A stretch of DNA of 64,000 nt, from positions 143,578 to 207,577 of the forward strand of contig NZ_VTSR01000002.1 of the NCBI RefSeq assembly GCF_008329715.1. Reading direction: 5' to 3'. A model generated the notes under the pieces. It worked only from the letters and a program-made list of their open reading frames with translations, ran no database searches and was not told the DNA's origin. This document shows positions 1 through 7,198 of this stretch, piece after piece. The first letter of the stretch is position 1. Each line of letters begins with the position of its first letter. The DNA comes from Gimesia chilikensis (lineage in GTDB: Bacteria > Planctomycetota > Planctomycetia > Planctomycetales > Planctomycetaceae). Both the position numbers and the translations under genes were made by a program.

Positions 1-1154
1 TTACCTGTGGAAGTTGCTGCACCACCGCTAGACGGAAATTCGAAGGAAGCCGGCTGGAATTTGGTGGGAGCCATAAACTGCTCTGAGCGGACCAGCTGCG
101 GACCGGAAGCAGGCATCTGATGGTTTGCATGACTGACCTGACCAGGCGCTGATTTCATGATCGAAGTGTTGTTCGGGCCGAAGGTGTCATCGTTGCCGGG
201 GAAAGGGTTGTTCTGATTTCCGGGGAATGGATTATTCTGGTTTTCAGGGAATGTGTTGTCATTCTCTGGAAAGCTCTGGACAGGAGGCTGGAATTCCTGG
301 CTGCTGTCGAATGCGTTTTCTTCAAAGGTGTCAGCGGGAGCACCCTGGTTAGCACTAAATTTTTTGGGATTCGCTTCGAAGGTATCGCCACTGCTTTCAA
401 AGCTCTGCTGCTGTACCGGGGAAGGTACGCTGAAGCCGCTATCGCTGTTCTCCTGGAACTGATCATTGGCTTCAGGAAATTTTTGTGGTGCATTTCCAGG
501 AAACTGATCATTGTTGCTCGGGCCAAACTGATCGTCCATCTGGATATTGCCACCCTGTGGTTGAGGGTTTTTGTTACTCTGGAACTGATCGTTGGTGTCC
601 GCAGGGAACGGATCATTCTGCGGAGGCTGACTGCTGTTTTGAGGAAACGTATTGTCAATCGGCGGATTATTGTTCGGACGAATCTGGTTGGGATCCTGGT
701 AGCTCGGCACAGGCTGGCTGCTGGATGAACCGCTGTTGAAACCGCCGCTGGGATTCGTGTTGCGTCCCGATGCGGTTGAATTGGCATCGAAGGGCGCGTT
801 CATATCCGAACCGGAAGGACTGTTGAGTGGCTGTTTCCACTGTGTATCGACGCCATCGTAGTTGGTATTTGTATTGTTGGGGAATGAATCGTTCCAGGCC
901 TGGGAACCATTGGAAGGCAGAGCGCCCTGTGGTGGCGGTACAGGCTGTCCCAGATCTGGTTGCATGGGATAATTCCCGGGGGGAATCGTGGATTCCGGTA
1001 TGACCGTACCGGGAGGCATCTGATAAGGACCGGGCGCACCGTAGGGACCGGGATAAGTTCCACCATACGGATACTGATGGTGAGGATAACAGCCGGTCGC
1101 AGCGCAGCATAACAGTGCGCACCAGCTGGCATTGATTAAAAATCGTCTCGACAT
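1..1154 (-). CDS. Asn/Gln/Phe-rich putative lipoprotein, C-terminus beyond window
   Basis: I do not recognise a family. The frame opens at an ATG at 1154, with AAGGA eight bases upstream, and stays open to the left edge, so at least 384 residues are visible and the stop is missing. The N-terminus is a short basic and hydrophobic stretch ending ATGC (Cys22), a plausible lipoprotein signal. Next comes a Tyr/Pro/Gly-rich segment (YPHHQYPYGG, YPGPYGAPGP). The rest is low-complexity Asn, Gln, Asp, Ser, Pro and Phe with short recurring units such as NDQF, FPEN and NNPFPGN. No globular domain is visible. The composition suggests an extended, surface or envelope-associated protein. The coding assignment rests on the uninterrupted frame, the ribosome site and the signal sequence. 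Confidence 0.72.
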   Translation of the reverse strand, partial: MSRRFLINASWCALLCCAATGCYPHHQYPYGGTYPGPYGAPGPYQMPPGTVIPESTIPPGNYPMQPDLGQPVPPPQGALPSNGSQAWNDSFPNNTNTNYDGVDTQWKQPLNSPSGSDMNAPFDANSTASGRNTNPSGGFNSGSSSSQPVPSYQDPNQIRPNNNPPIDNTFPQNSSQPPQNDPFPADTNDQFQSNKNPQPQGGNIQMDDQFGPSNNDQFPGNAPQKFPEANDQFQENSDSGFSVPSPVQQQSFESSGDTFEANPKKFSANQGAPADTFEENAFDSSQEFQPPVQSFPENDNTFPENQNNPFPGNQNNPFPGNDDTFGPNNTSIMKSAPGQVSHANHQMPASGPQLVRSEQFMAPTKFQPASFEFPSSGGAATSTG

Positions 1155-1520
1155 GATTGGGTCCTTAATGTTCCAAATGATTTCCCGGATGAGACTGGTG
1201 ATCTGCAGGAAGGGAAAAACTTATGGACGGGGTACCTGCCTAAATTCAGATTTCGGGTATTCTGTTTCACATACAGCGGGGATTGATGTGGCCGGTCTCT
1301 GCGGAAAGACCGAACAGAAATGATCTGATTGTTCAGCAAGCGAGCGGGATTTTAGGGAATCTTGATTATGTGTCTATACCGAATCAGCGATTCTCAAGGT
1401 CCGTCTGTAAAAGTTGACAAGAAAAATGGACCAGAGACTGACTTTGCGTTTCCCTTTTGTAATCTTTACAATTAACGGTCCCATTAAACTGTCTCACAAT
1501 GTCCGTCTTAAAGATTCTTC
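1155..1520. other. Intergenic region between divergent genes
   Basis: No gene is supported in these 366 bases between the leftward lipoprotein gene and the rightward cysteine-cluster gene. It must hold promoters for both. I see a weak hairpin (CGGTCT at 1293-1298 pairing with AGACCG at 1307-1312) and an AT-rich inverted repeat at 1457-1471, listed separately. Confidence 0.6.
1457..1471. promoter_or_regulatory. Perfect inverted repeat, possible operator
   Basis: TTGTAA at 1457-1462 is repeated inverted as TTACAA at 1466-1471 with a three-base spacer. It lies 49 bases before the start of the cysteine-cluster gene, where a repressor or activator could act. The symmetry is seen directly; function is inferred, and an AT-rich palindrome of this size can arise by chance. 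Confidence 0.3.
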
Positions 1521-2795
1521 ATGCCTGCTCCTTCATTAAAGCTGCCCACGATCCAGAACTGGAACTGCCATAATTGTGGGGGATGTTGTAAGCAGCATCA
1601 GATTGAAATCACGCTGGAAGAAAAAGAACGGATCGACAAACAAGGCTGGGAGGAGGATGATTCGATCCCAGGGGGCAAACCGGTGATCGTAAAGATGGGG
1701 ATCTCACCGACCAGCCAACGCTACCGCCTGGCACATCAGGAAGATGGCTCCTGTATCTTTTTGGATGAACAGGGCCTGTGCCGGATTCATGCCAAATTTG
1801 GCGAACCCGCCAAGCCGCTGGCCTGCCAGGTTTATCCGTATGCCTTCCATCCTGCAGGCAATGACATCGCCGTCAGTCTGCGTTTCAGTTGTCCTTCGGT
1901 CGTTGCGAACCTGGGTGAACGCATTGATCGGCAGGAACCCGCGATTCGAAAGATTGTCAACCAGGTGTTGCCCAAGCGGCATAAAGCTCCTCCCGCTCCG
2001 AATCTGACGGTACGAGAAGCGGTGGGCTGGCCGGATACACTGAAAGCAGTTACCGCGCTCAGTCGTTTCTTCGCTGATCCGGAAGTCCCTGTGCAAACCA
2101 GTTTATTGCGCGCGCTGGGGTGGGTCGAGTTGATAGAACACGCGCGGTTTGAAGTTGTGCAGGGAGAACGCTTCACGGAATTTCTCGAACTGATCTCCCA
2201 GGCTGTGGATCAGGAACTGCCGGCTGATCTGGAGATCCCCCGCACGCCTCCCAGCAGGTTGGGGGGAATTCAGTTTCGCCTGCTGGCGGCACAATACGCT
2301 CGCAAAGATACACATGCGGAAACAGCCAAGGGGTTAGGCAGGCGGTTGTCGCTGCTGATGTCCGCGTTGAAGTTTACCCGGGGCAGTGGCACCATACCTC
2401 AACTGCAGGAACGTTTTCAGCGTGTCCCTTTCGCGGCTCTGGAAGAACCCTTTGGTTCGCTGCCTGCCGAGAGTCAGAAGTTATTCTCACGCTACTTTCG
2501 CGTCAAAATTCAGGGGCTGCATTTTCTGGGAGCAGCCTATTACGACATTCCGTTTGTGGAAGGTTTCTACCATCTGGCGCTGATGTTCCCCTCAATCCTC
2601 TGGATCGCACGCTGGATTGCCGCAGGAGAAGGGAGAACAGAACTTGTGGCGGAAGATATCAATGAGGCGATGACAATTGCCGATCACCACCATGGATATT
2701 CACCGGTTTTCGGAATGCCTCATTTTCGCAGCCGGGTGAAAACGTTATCACGCACCGGCGACATCAAGAAACTCATCAGTTGGTACGGTCAGTAG
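1521..2795 (+). CDS. YkgJ-family cysteine-cluster protein
   Basis: The 424-residue protein carries the cysteine cluster of the YkgJ / zinc- or iron-chelating family (the family that includes the FliB flagellin methylase) near its N-terminus: NCHNCGGCCKQH at residues 15-26, with Cys16, Cys19, Cys22 and Cys23. Further cysteines follow in the contexts GSCIFLD, GLCRIHA and ACQVYPY, the typical second half of the metal-binding domain. The remaining 270 residues are helical and not recognised. Family members are thought to bind a metal or an Fe-S cluster; the substrate here is unknown. The gene stands alone, and its 3' end overlaps the convergent DUF427 gene by 20 bases. Start ATG at 1521; no strong ribosome site is visible. 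Confidence 0.85.
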   Translation: MPAPSLKLPTIQNWNCHNCGGCCKQHQIEITLEEKERIDKQGWEEDDSIPGGKPVIVKMGISPTSQRYRLAHQEDGSCIFLDEQGLCRIHAKFGEPAKPLACQVYPYAFHPAGNDIAVSLRFSCPSVVANLGERIDRQEPAIRKIVNQVLPKRHKAPPAPNLTVREAVGWPDTLKAVTALSRFFADPEVPVQTSLLRALGWVELIEHARFEVVQGERFTEFLELISQAVDQELPADLEIPRTPPSRLGGIQFRLLAAQYARKDTHAETAKGLGRRLSLLMSALKFTRGSGTIPQLQERFQRVPFAALEEPFGSLPAESQKLFSRYFRVKIQGLHFLGAAYYDIPFVEGFYHLALMFPSILWIARWIAAGEGRTELVAEDINEAMTIADHHHGYSPVFGMPHFRSRVKTLSRTGDIKKLISWYGQ

Positions 2796-3126
2796 AAGAT
2801 GAGATGTCGGATTCGTTTGTCAGCTCGACCCCTTTCCAGAACGCAATCCGGTTTTTGAGCTGCCCGTATTCTTTTTCGGGGTTGAGGTAATACCAGGCAG
2901 CATCCCGGTTCACCTTATCCTCCACGACAACATCGTAAAAGAACGCTTTACCTTTCTGGGGGCTGGTAGATGTAGAGGTGCTCTTCTTCAGAAAACGGGA
3001 GTTAACCGACTCAATGGGAAAGTAGACATCCCCATCCACCATCACGGTGTCATCGGACTCGACCAGGACAGCCTCATTCCAGATTGCTTTAGGCACACCG
3101 AACTCCTCATCGTTAAGTGATAACAA
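2776..3126 (-). CDS. DUF427 domain protein
   Basis: This 116-residue protein matches the DUF427 family through most of its length: AIWNEAVLVESDDTV near residues 14-28, VYFPIESV, then KGKAFFYDVVV, the AAWYYLNP block and a closing FWKGVEL. The family forms a small beta-rich fold of unsettled function, often encoded as a single-domain protein. The C-terminus ends in a polar Ser/Thr tail. The final codons overlap the convergent cysteine-cluster gene. A second small gene lies 171 bases upstream on the same strand, but nothing indicates cotranscription. The family call is firm; the molecular role is not known. Confidence 0.85.
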   Translation of the reverse strand: MLSLNDEEFGVPKAIWNEAVLVESDDTVMVDGDVYFPIESVNSRFLKKSTSTSTSPQKGKAFFYDVVVEDKVNRDAAWYYLNPEKEYGQLKNRIAFWKGVELTNESDISSSTDRTN

Positions 3127-3297
3127 TGGTTTGACTAACGAAATGAGAATGGTCTATTCAGTGAGGTTGCCCACATCTATCGTAGTCAAGTCGGCCCGGA
3201 ATACTAACAAAAAAATGAAAAAATTATTCACCGGTCAGGTGGTGGTGAAAAAACGCGATCCTGAACTGGCAGTCAAACTGAAAGTGGGACAGGAAAA

Positions 3298-3633
3298 TTA
3301 CAGACTGTCTGAGGCTTCGGGGGGCATCTGTCGGGGGCTGAAGGAGATGATTCCCAGTTCCCACTGTTTGCGTTTAAACATGTTTTCCGAGTTGAGAGTG
3401 TGGATGAAAGTCGCATCCTGACGCTGATAGGAAATCAGGCCACCATCCTCAAGTTCGACAATATGAATGATTTCCTGAGGATGAGCAGAGGGGTGCTGTT
3501 TGATTTCCACATCCTCTGACCCAATCAGTTCTTCCACTGAGAGCAGGGATTTACTTTGATTCAGCGTGAACCGCCCCTGGCTGTCTGGAATCTTTTCCCA
3601 TTGATATCGTTCGAGTAAATCGGAGACTTTCAT
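3298..3633 (-). CDS. Hypothetical protein, 111 residues
   Basis: I do not recognise this protein. It is soluble, without a signal peptide or membrane segment, and mixed alpha/beta in character (MKVSDLLERYQWEKIP at the start, then EIIHIVELEDGGLISYQ near the middle). It starts at an ATG at 3633 and lies upstream of the DUF427 gene in the same direction, with a 171-base gap that argues against tight coupling. The composition is that of an ordinary coding frame, and the opposing frame over this stretch is less convincing. Confidence 0.55.
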   Translation of the reverse strand: MKVSDLLERYQWEKIPDSQGRFTLNQSKSLLSVEELIGSEDVEIKQHPSAHPQEIIHIVELEDGGLISYQRQDATFIHTLNSENMFKRKQWELGIISFSPRQMPPEASDSL

Positions 3634-3986
3634 ACATGCACACTATAAATCTGAATCGGGAATAACAAACGAAAACTTACAAATATAGATGTTAAAACTT
3701 GAGTCTACTGGCTGATGCCAAAAATTGGAAGGATGCTGGCCGGCGTTCGATTCTCACGCAGCGCGCATAAAAAAAATGATGTTTCCCTATAAAAGAGAGA
3801 CACCATTTTTTTCAATTTTTTATCGCAGTTCAATTCAGATTCGTTTGGTGAAGGACGTTCATTCTGGTGATGTCCGTCCGAGGGAAGTGATTCCCTCGGA
3901 CTTGACATTCACGATTATTGAAGCTGCCCTTCGGACCTGATTAACCAATCCCTTAGTGCGGGGATTTCAGTTATTCTCAAATCTGA
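3634..3986. other. Intergenic region with stem-loops
   Basis: No gene is supported. The region contains a terminator-like structure (3768-3812) and a second perfect hairpin: GTCCGAGGGAA at 3876-3886 pairs with TTCCCTCGGAC at 3891-3901 around a GTGA loop. The second hairpin has no T tract on either strand, so it may be a transcript-stabilising or repeat element and not a terminator. Confidence 0.6.
3768..3812. terminator. Bidirectional intrinsic terminator
   Basis: ATGATGTTTCCC at 3776-3787 pairs with GAGAGACACCAT at 3795-3806 (one mismatch plus G-U pairs) around a seven-base loop. It is flanked by an A run on the left and a T run on the right, so either strand gives a stem followed by U residues. 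It lies about 180 bases beyond the leftward Cys-Cys repeat gene and is the likely end of that transcript. Confidence 0.65.
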
Positions 3987-4499
3987 TTAGTTGCAGCAAG
4001 ACTTGGGTGACGGAGCACAGCAAGTCGGCTTAGGAGCTGGTGCACAGCAGGTTGGAGCTGGAGCACAGCAAGACTTCTTAACTTTGCAGCAACGAACTTT
4101 GACTTTGCAGCAACGATCTTTGCAACGGTTGAACATTTTGCCGCAACGATCTTTGCAACCCCGCAGGAAGCCACCATTGAACAATTTCTTGTGTCCGCAG
4201 CAGCTGCTTTCGCAGGTGTTGCAGCAAGATTTAGGAGCTGGGGCACAGCAGGTCTTAGGAGCAGGTGCACAGCAAGTCTTTGGTGCAGGAGCACAGCAGG
4301 CCTTCGGTGCGGGAGCACAGCAGGTCTTAGGAGCAGGTGCACAGCAAGTTGGCTTGGGGGCACAGCATTTCTTGGGAGCAGGTGCACAGCAAGTTGGGGC
4401 AGGAGCACAGCATCCTTTACCCAGGAAGCCAGCAGCTTCAGCGGATACACCAGCACAACAAACAACCGCTACAGCGGCAACGTAACTTAACAATTTCAT
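3987..4499 (-). CDS. Secreted Cys-Cys heptad-repeat protein (CCAPAPK repeats)
   Basis: The 170-residue product has a clear signal peptide (MKLLSYVAAVAVVCCAGVSA, cleaved near AEA-AG). The mature part is almost entirely repeats: seven-residue units of the form CCAPAPK occur about eight times, then come a central basic, Cys-rich segment (CKDRCGKMFNRCKDRCC) and more CCAPAPK units at the end. About 16 adjacent cysteine pairs follow the signal peptide. There is no recognised domain. Spacing is so regular that the chain could form disulfide-crosslinked arrays or bind metal. A related protein is encoded at 55066-55512. Both are monocistronic with their own terminators. Planctomycete walls have been described as protein-rich and cystine-rich, so a wall or envelope role is a reasonable inference but unproven. 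Confidence 0.82.
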   Translation of the reverse strand: MKLLSYVAAVAVVCCAGVSAEAAGFLGKGCCAPAPTCCAPAPKKCCAPKPTCCAPAPKTCCAPAPKACCAPAPKTCCAPAPKTCCAPAPKSCCNTCESSCCGHKKLFNGGFLRGCKDRCGKMFNRCKDRCCKVKVRCCKVKKSCCAPAPTCCAPAPKPTCCAPSPKSCCN

Positions 4500-4973
4500 T
4501 TAGGCAATCTCCAAGGATTCGCTTCGTGGACGGTCGTGAGGTACTCTTCTCGGTTTGGCTAGATGAGGTTTGCTAACTAACCGTGGAGTCCATAGCCTCA
4601 CGTAATTAAAAAGGTAAACCTGCCTATTTTTTCGGCCAGATTTCGCGGAGAGTTATTGAATAAACACAAAATTGTGGGCTCACCCCCCAAAGTGGGTCCT
4701 GAAGGGGTACTTGTAACGATTATGACGGCATTCGATTCCGCAAAGGGTGTCTCATACGGTGTTTGGCTTATATTTACGTTATGTGTACATCTGGTTCTTC
4801 TGTTGCGACTCACGCTCTATCGCAGTCGGAACCTGAAAAAACTATCCGCGACCTGATTCTGTTCCCCTGCTGTGAGTTGTATTCATCCCGTGCCTGTATA
4901 CGATTGAAGAAGAGAGACAATCGGATCTGATGTGTGATGTTTTGTGCAGATTGTTGACTGGGATATTGATCTC
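4500..4973. other. Intergenic region between divergent genes, with leader structure
   Basis: No gene is supported in these 474 bases. The left part is the leader of the Cys-Cys repeat gene (see 4535-4602). The remainder shows only short spurious frames on both strands and is AT-richer than the flanking genes, as expected for promoter DNA. Confidence 0.55.
4535..4602 (-). promoter_or_regulatory. Foldable leader of the CCAPAPK gene
   Basis: Read leftward, the leader can close with a perfect seven-base stem (CGTGAGG at 4535-4541 against CCTCACG at 4596-4602). This encloses a second imperfect stem built on CGGTT (4551-4555) and AACCG (4579-4583). It sits about 35 bases before the start codon, upstream of the TTGGAG ribosome site. 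It could control translation or stability of this repeat protein. Folding is inferred by eye. Confidence 0.35.
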
Positions 4974-5411
4974 ATGAAAAACGTGTTTGTTCTTGAAGAG
5001 CGGGCACACCTGGTTTCGGAACTGCGCTGGCAGTTTGAAGGCCGGTCTGACTGGAACATTACCGGTTTCTCTTCGGATCAGGCCTTGTTTCAACAGACGC
5101 TGCAGGAAGATCCTGGCTCCGTGCTGGTCATTCTCGATTTCAGTGCAGGGAAAACGGTCTGTTTACAGTTCCTGCAGAGGCACCAGACGGCACGTTCCCG
5201 GTTTCCGGTGATGATCTTTTCACCGGATCCTCTGGAAAATCTGGAGTGGGCCTTACGTGAGCTGGGCGTATTTCATATACAGAGTGGAGAACTGGAGCCG
5301 GATCGCCTCGCCAAAATCTGTTGCTGGTATCTGGAACCGGATCCTCTAAAACGTCAGACTTACCTGTCGAAGACCGGCGTGACATTGTCTCATCCGGAAG
5401 AAACGAACTGA
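4974..5411 (+). CDS. Degenerate receiver-like protein
   Basis: The 145-residue product resembles a response-regulator receiver fold: a first strand MKNVFVLEE, a central strand VLVILDFSAG with Asp55 where the phospho-acceptor would be, then PVMIFSPDP and VFHIQSG. The acidic pair of the first strand and the conserved lysine of the fifth are not present, so normal phosphotransfer is doubtful. There is no output domain. I chose the ATG at 4974 because the product then begins directly with the first strand; a GTG at 4944 in the same frame would add ten residues. It lies 86 bases upstream of the Mrp gene in the same direction and may be cotranscribed with it. Confidence 0.6.
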   Translation: MKNVFVLEERAHLVSELRWQFEGRSDWNITGFSSDQALFQQTLQEDPGSVLVILDFSAGKTVCLQFLQRHQTARSRFPVMIFSPDPLENLEWALRELGVFHIQSGELEPDRLAKICCWYLEPDPLKRQTYLSKTGVTLSHPEETN

Positions 5412-5497
5412 CTTTAATCGGCTGGCCTGATGCGTAAAGAATGTTGGCGTCCCATTTCTGTAAGAAGAAATAAGTAATAGGAAAGTAATCTCAACTG

Positions 5498-6580
5498 ATG
5501 TCGAATACCGAATTCACTGCAGCAAACCTGCAGAAAAGTCTGACCGATCTGAAAGATCCCGTTTTTGGTAAGTCCCTGACGGAAAGTGGTCTGTTAAAGT
5601 CAGTCCAGCCAGGTGACAGCGGAAAGGTAACGGTTCGGATTGAATTACTCGTGCCGTCCTATCCACTACAATCAGAACTGACTGAGTCGATCAGCGGCAC
5701 CATTCAGAAAGCCTTCCCCGAATGTCAGTCTGTGAATGTGGAATACTCCACGAACATCAGGGGCAAACAGTCGGGCGGTCGCCTGGGGCTGAAGGTGAAG
5801 AATGTCATCGCCGTCGGAGCGGGCAAAGGGGGCGTCGGCAAAAGCACGGTTGCAGCCAGCCTGGCTTATGGGTTGAAGCAGTTTGGTGCTAAAGTCGGTC
5901 TGGTGGATGCGGACGTCTACGGCCCCAGTATTCCCCATCTGGTAGGAACCAGTGAAAAACCGATGGCGCAGGAGTTTCAGGGAAGAGACGGTCAGACACT
6001 CACACGAATCATTCCGGTGGAAGCGGACGGACTGAAAGTCATGTCGATGGCCTTTTTCGTCGAACCGGATCAGGCTGTGATCTGGCGGGGCCCAATGCTG
6101 CACAAGGCAATCACCCAGTTTCTCCAGGACACGGAATGGGGAGAACTCGATTATCTGATTATTGATATGCCGCCGGGAACCGGTGATGTTTCCTTAACAT
6201 TGTCTCAGTTGCTGGAACTGGCGGGGGCTGTCGTCGTCTGTACTCCGCAGCAGGTTGCTCTGCTGGATGCTGTTAAAGCAGTGCAGATGTTCCGGCAGGT
6301 TAAAATCCCCGTTCTGGGAATTGTCGAGAATATGTCGGGCGAAATCTTCGGACGGGGCGGTGCCAAAGCCCGTGGGGAAGAATTGCAGATTCCCTTCCTG
6401 GGCGAGATTCCGATGAACGCCGAGATTCGGGAAAAATCGGATGCCGGCCAGATTTCACATCTCTTGACCGAAGAATTGGCTTCCACGGAAGCATTGCTCA
6501 AAGTGGCCGAAGCGACTGCCATCGAAATTGCCCGCGAACTGCTGGAAAATCCAACCAAGCCTGCCATGGAGATTCTCTGA
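5498..6580 (+). CDS. mrp: Mrp/NBP35-family P-loop ATPase lacking CxxC
   Basis: This is a 360-residue ParA/MinD-type ATPase of the Mrp (ApbC/NBP35) family, normally an Fe-S cluster carrier or assembly scaffold in the cytosol. An N-terminal MIP18/DUF59-like domain (about residues 10-90) is followed by a deviant Walker A, GAGKGGVGKST, at 107-117, then VDADVYGPS, the IIDMPPGTGD switch and ENMSGEIFGRGGA near residue 277. In typical members the loop after ENMS carries a CxxC pair that binds the bridging cluster. Here that loop is shortened and has no cysteine. The ATPase core looks intact. sufE follows 100 bases downstream, which supports an Fe-S context. Confidence 0.92.
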   Translation: MSNTEFTAANLQKSLTDLKDPVFGKSLTESGLLKSVQPGDSGKVTVRIELLVPSYPLQSELTESISGTIQKAFPECQSVNVEYSTNIRGKQSGGRLGLKVKNVIAVGAGKGGVGKSTVAASLAYGLKQFGAKVGLVDADVYGPSIPHLVGTSEKPMAQEFQGRDGQTLTRIIPVEADGLKVMSMAFFVEPDQAVIWRGPMLHKAITQFLQDTEWGELDYLIIDMPPGTGDVSLTLSQLLELAGAVVVCTPQQVALLDAVKAVQMFRQVKIPVLGIVENMSGEIFGRGGAKARGEELQIPFLGEIPMNAEIREKSDAGQISHLLTEELASTEALLKVAEATAIEIARELLENPTKPAMEIL

Positions 6581-6680
6581 TTCCGCGTGATCGCAAACCG
6601 TGTTCTTCAGCCGCAGCGTTCTGAACTACATATTCACCCTGTGATATTATAGTATAGAATGAGAGAGAGTATTGAATCCG

Positions 6681-7157
6681 ATGTCTGACAGACAGAATTC
6701 AGCCGTACAGAATACCGAAATGAATGAGAAAATAATCACCATTGATGAGTTGCTCGAGGAATTTGATTTTCTCGGTGACTGGGAAGAGCGTTGCGACTTT
6801 CTGATCGATCTCGGTTTTGAACTTCCGCCGATGCCCGACACTGAGAAAACGGAAGCCAACCGCGTGCACGGCTGTCAGAGTATGGTCTGGTTGACGACGG
6901 ACCTGCAGGAATCCGAAGGCCGCAAGGTGTTACGAATCAATGCAGACAGCGATGCCCTGATCGTTAAAGGTCTGATTGCGGTTCTGCTGGCGATCTATCA
7001 GAACCGGACGCCTGAGGAAGTGCTTAAGATCGATGTGAAAGATTATTTCTCCCGTCTGCAACTGGATAAATATCTCAGCACACAGCGCAAAAACGGGTTG
7101 ATGGGCATGGTCGAACGGGTTCAACAGGAAGCCCGTGTGCTCGCGGAGCAGAACTAA
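6681..7157 (+). CDS. sufE: SufE family cysteine desulfuration protein
   Basis: SufE accepts persulfide sulfur from the cysteine desulfurase SufS and passes it to the SufBCD scaffold. The 158-residue product has the family layout: an N-terminal LLEEFDFLGDWEERCDFLIDLG helix pair, a GFELPPMP turn, the active-site loop NRVHGCQSMVW with Cys65, and a C-terminal DYFSRLQLDKYLSTQRKNGL helix. I chose the ATG at 6681; a TTG at 6672 directly after the GAGAGAGA stretch and an ATG at 6720 are alternatives. It follows the Mrp gene in the same direction. No sufBCD or sufS is in the window. Confidence 0.92.
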   Translation: MSDRQNSAVQNTEMNEKIITIDELLEEFDFLGDWEERCDFLIDLGFELPPMPDTEKTEANRVHGCQSMVWLTTDLQESEGRKVLRINADSDALIVKGLIAVLLAIYQNRTPEEVLKIDVKDYFSRLQLDKYLSTQRKNGLMGMVERVQQEARVLAEQN

Positions 7158-7198
7158 GACGCTACCACCCAGGTCTGCCGCTGATGTCAGCGAACTGT

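Noticed and set aside
155..787. Leftward Arg/Ser/Thr-rich frame
   Set aside because: It is an alternative frame of the Asn/Gln-rich lipoprotein gene, which has a signal peptide and ribosome site.
1413..1450. TTGACA as a -35 element before the cysteine-cluster gene
   Set aside because: No acceptable -10 hexamer is found at 16-18 bases.
3047..3421. Rightward frame containing a lysine-rich stretch
   Set aside because: It overlaps DUF427 and the 111-residue gene on the other strand. A short stretch (from 3215) reads protein-like but has no domain.
3725..3770. GTTCGATTC block resembling a tRNA T-loop
   Set aside because: The flanking bases do not form a T stem or an acceptor stem, and no anticodon arm is visible upstream.
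3991..4485. Rightward Gln/Gly/Ala-rich frame
   Set aside because: It is antisense to the CCAPAPK gene; repetitive DNA opens frames on both strands.
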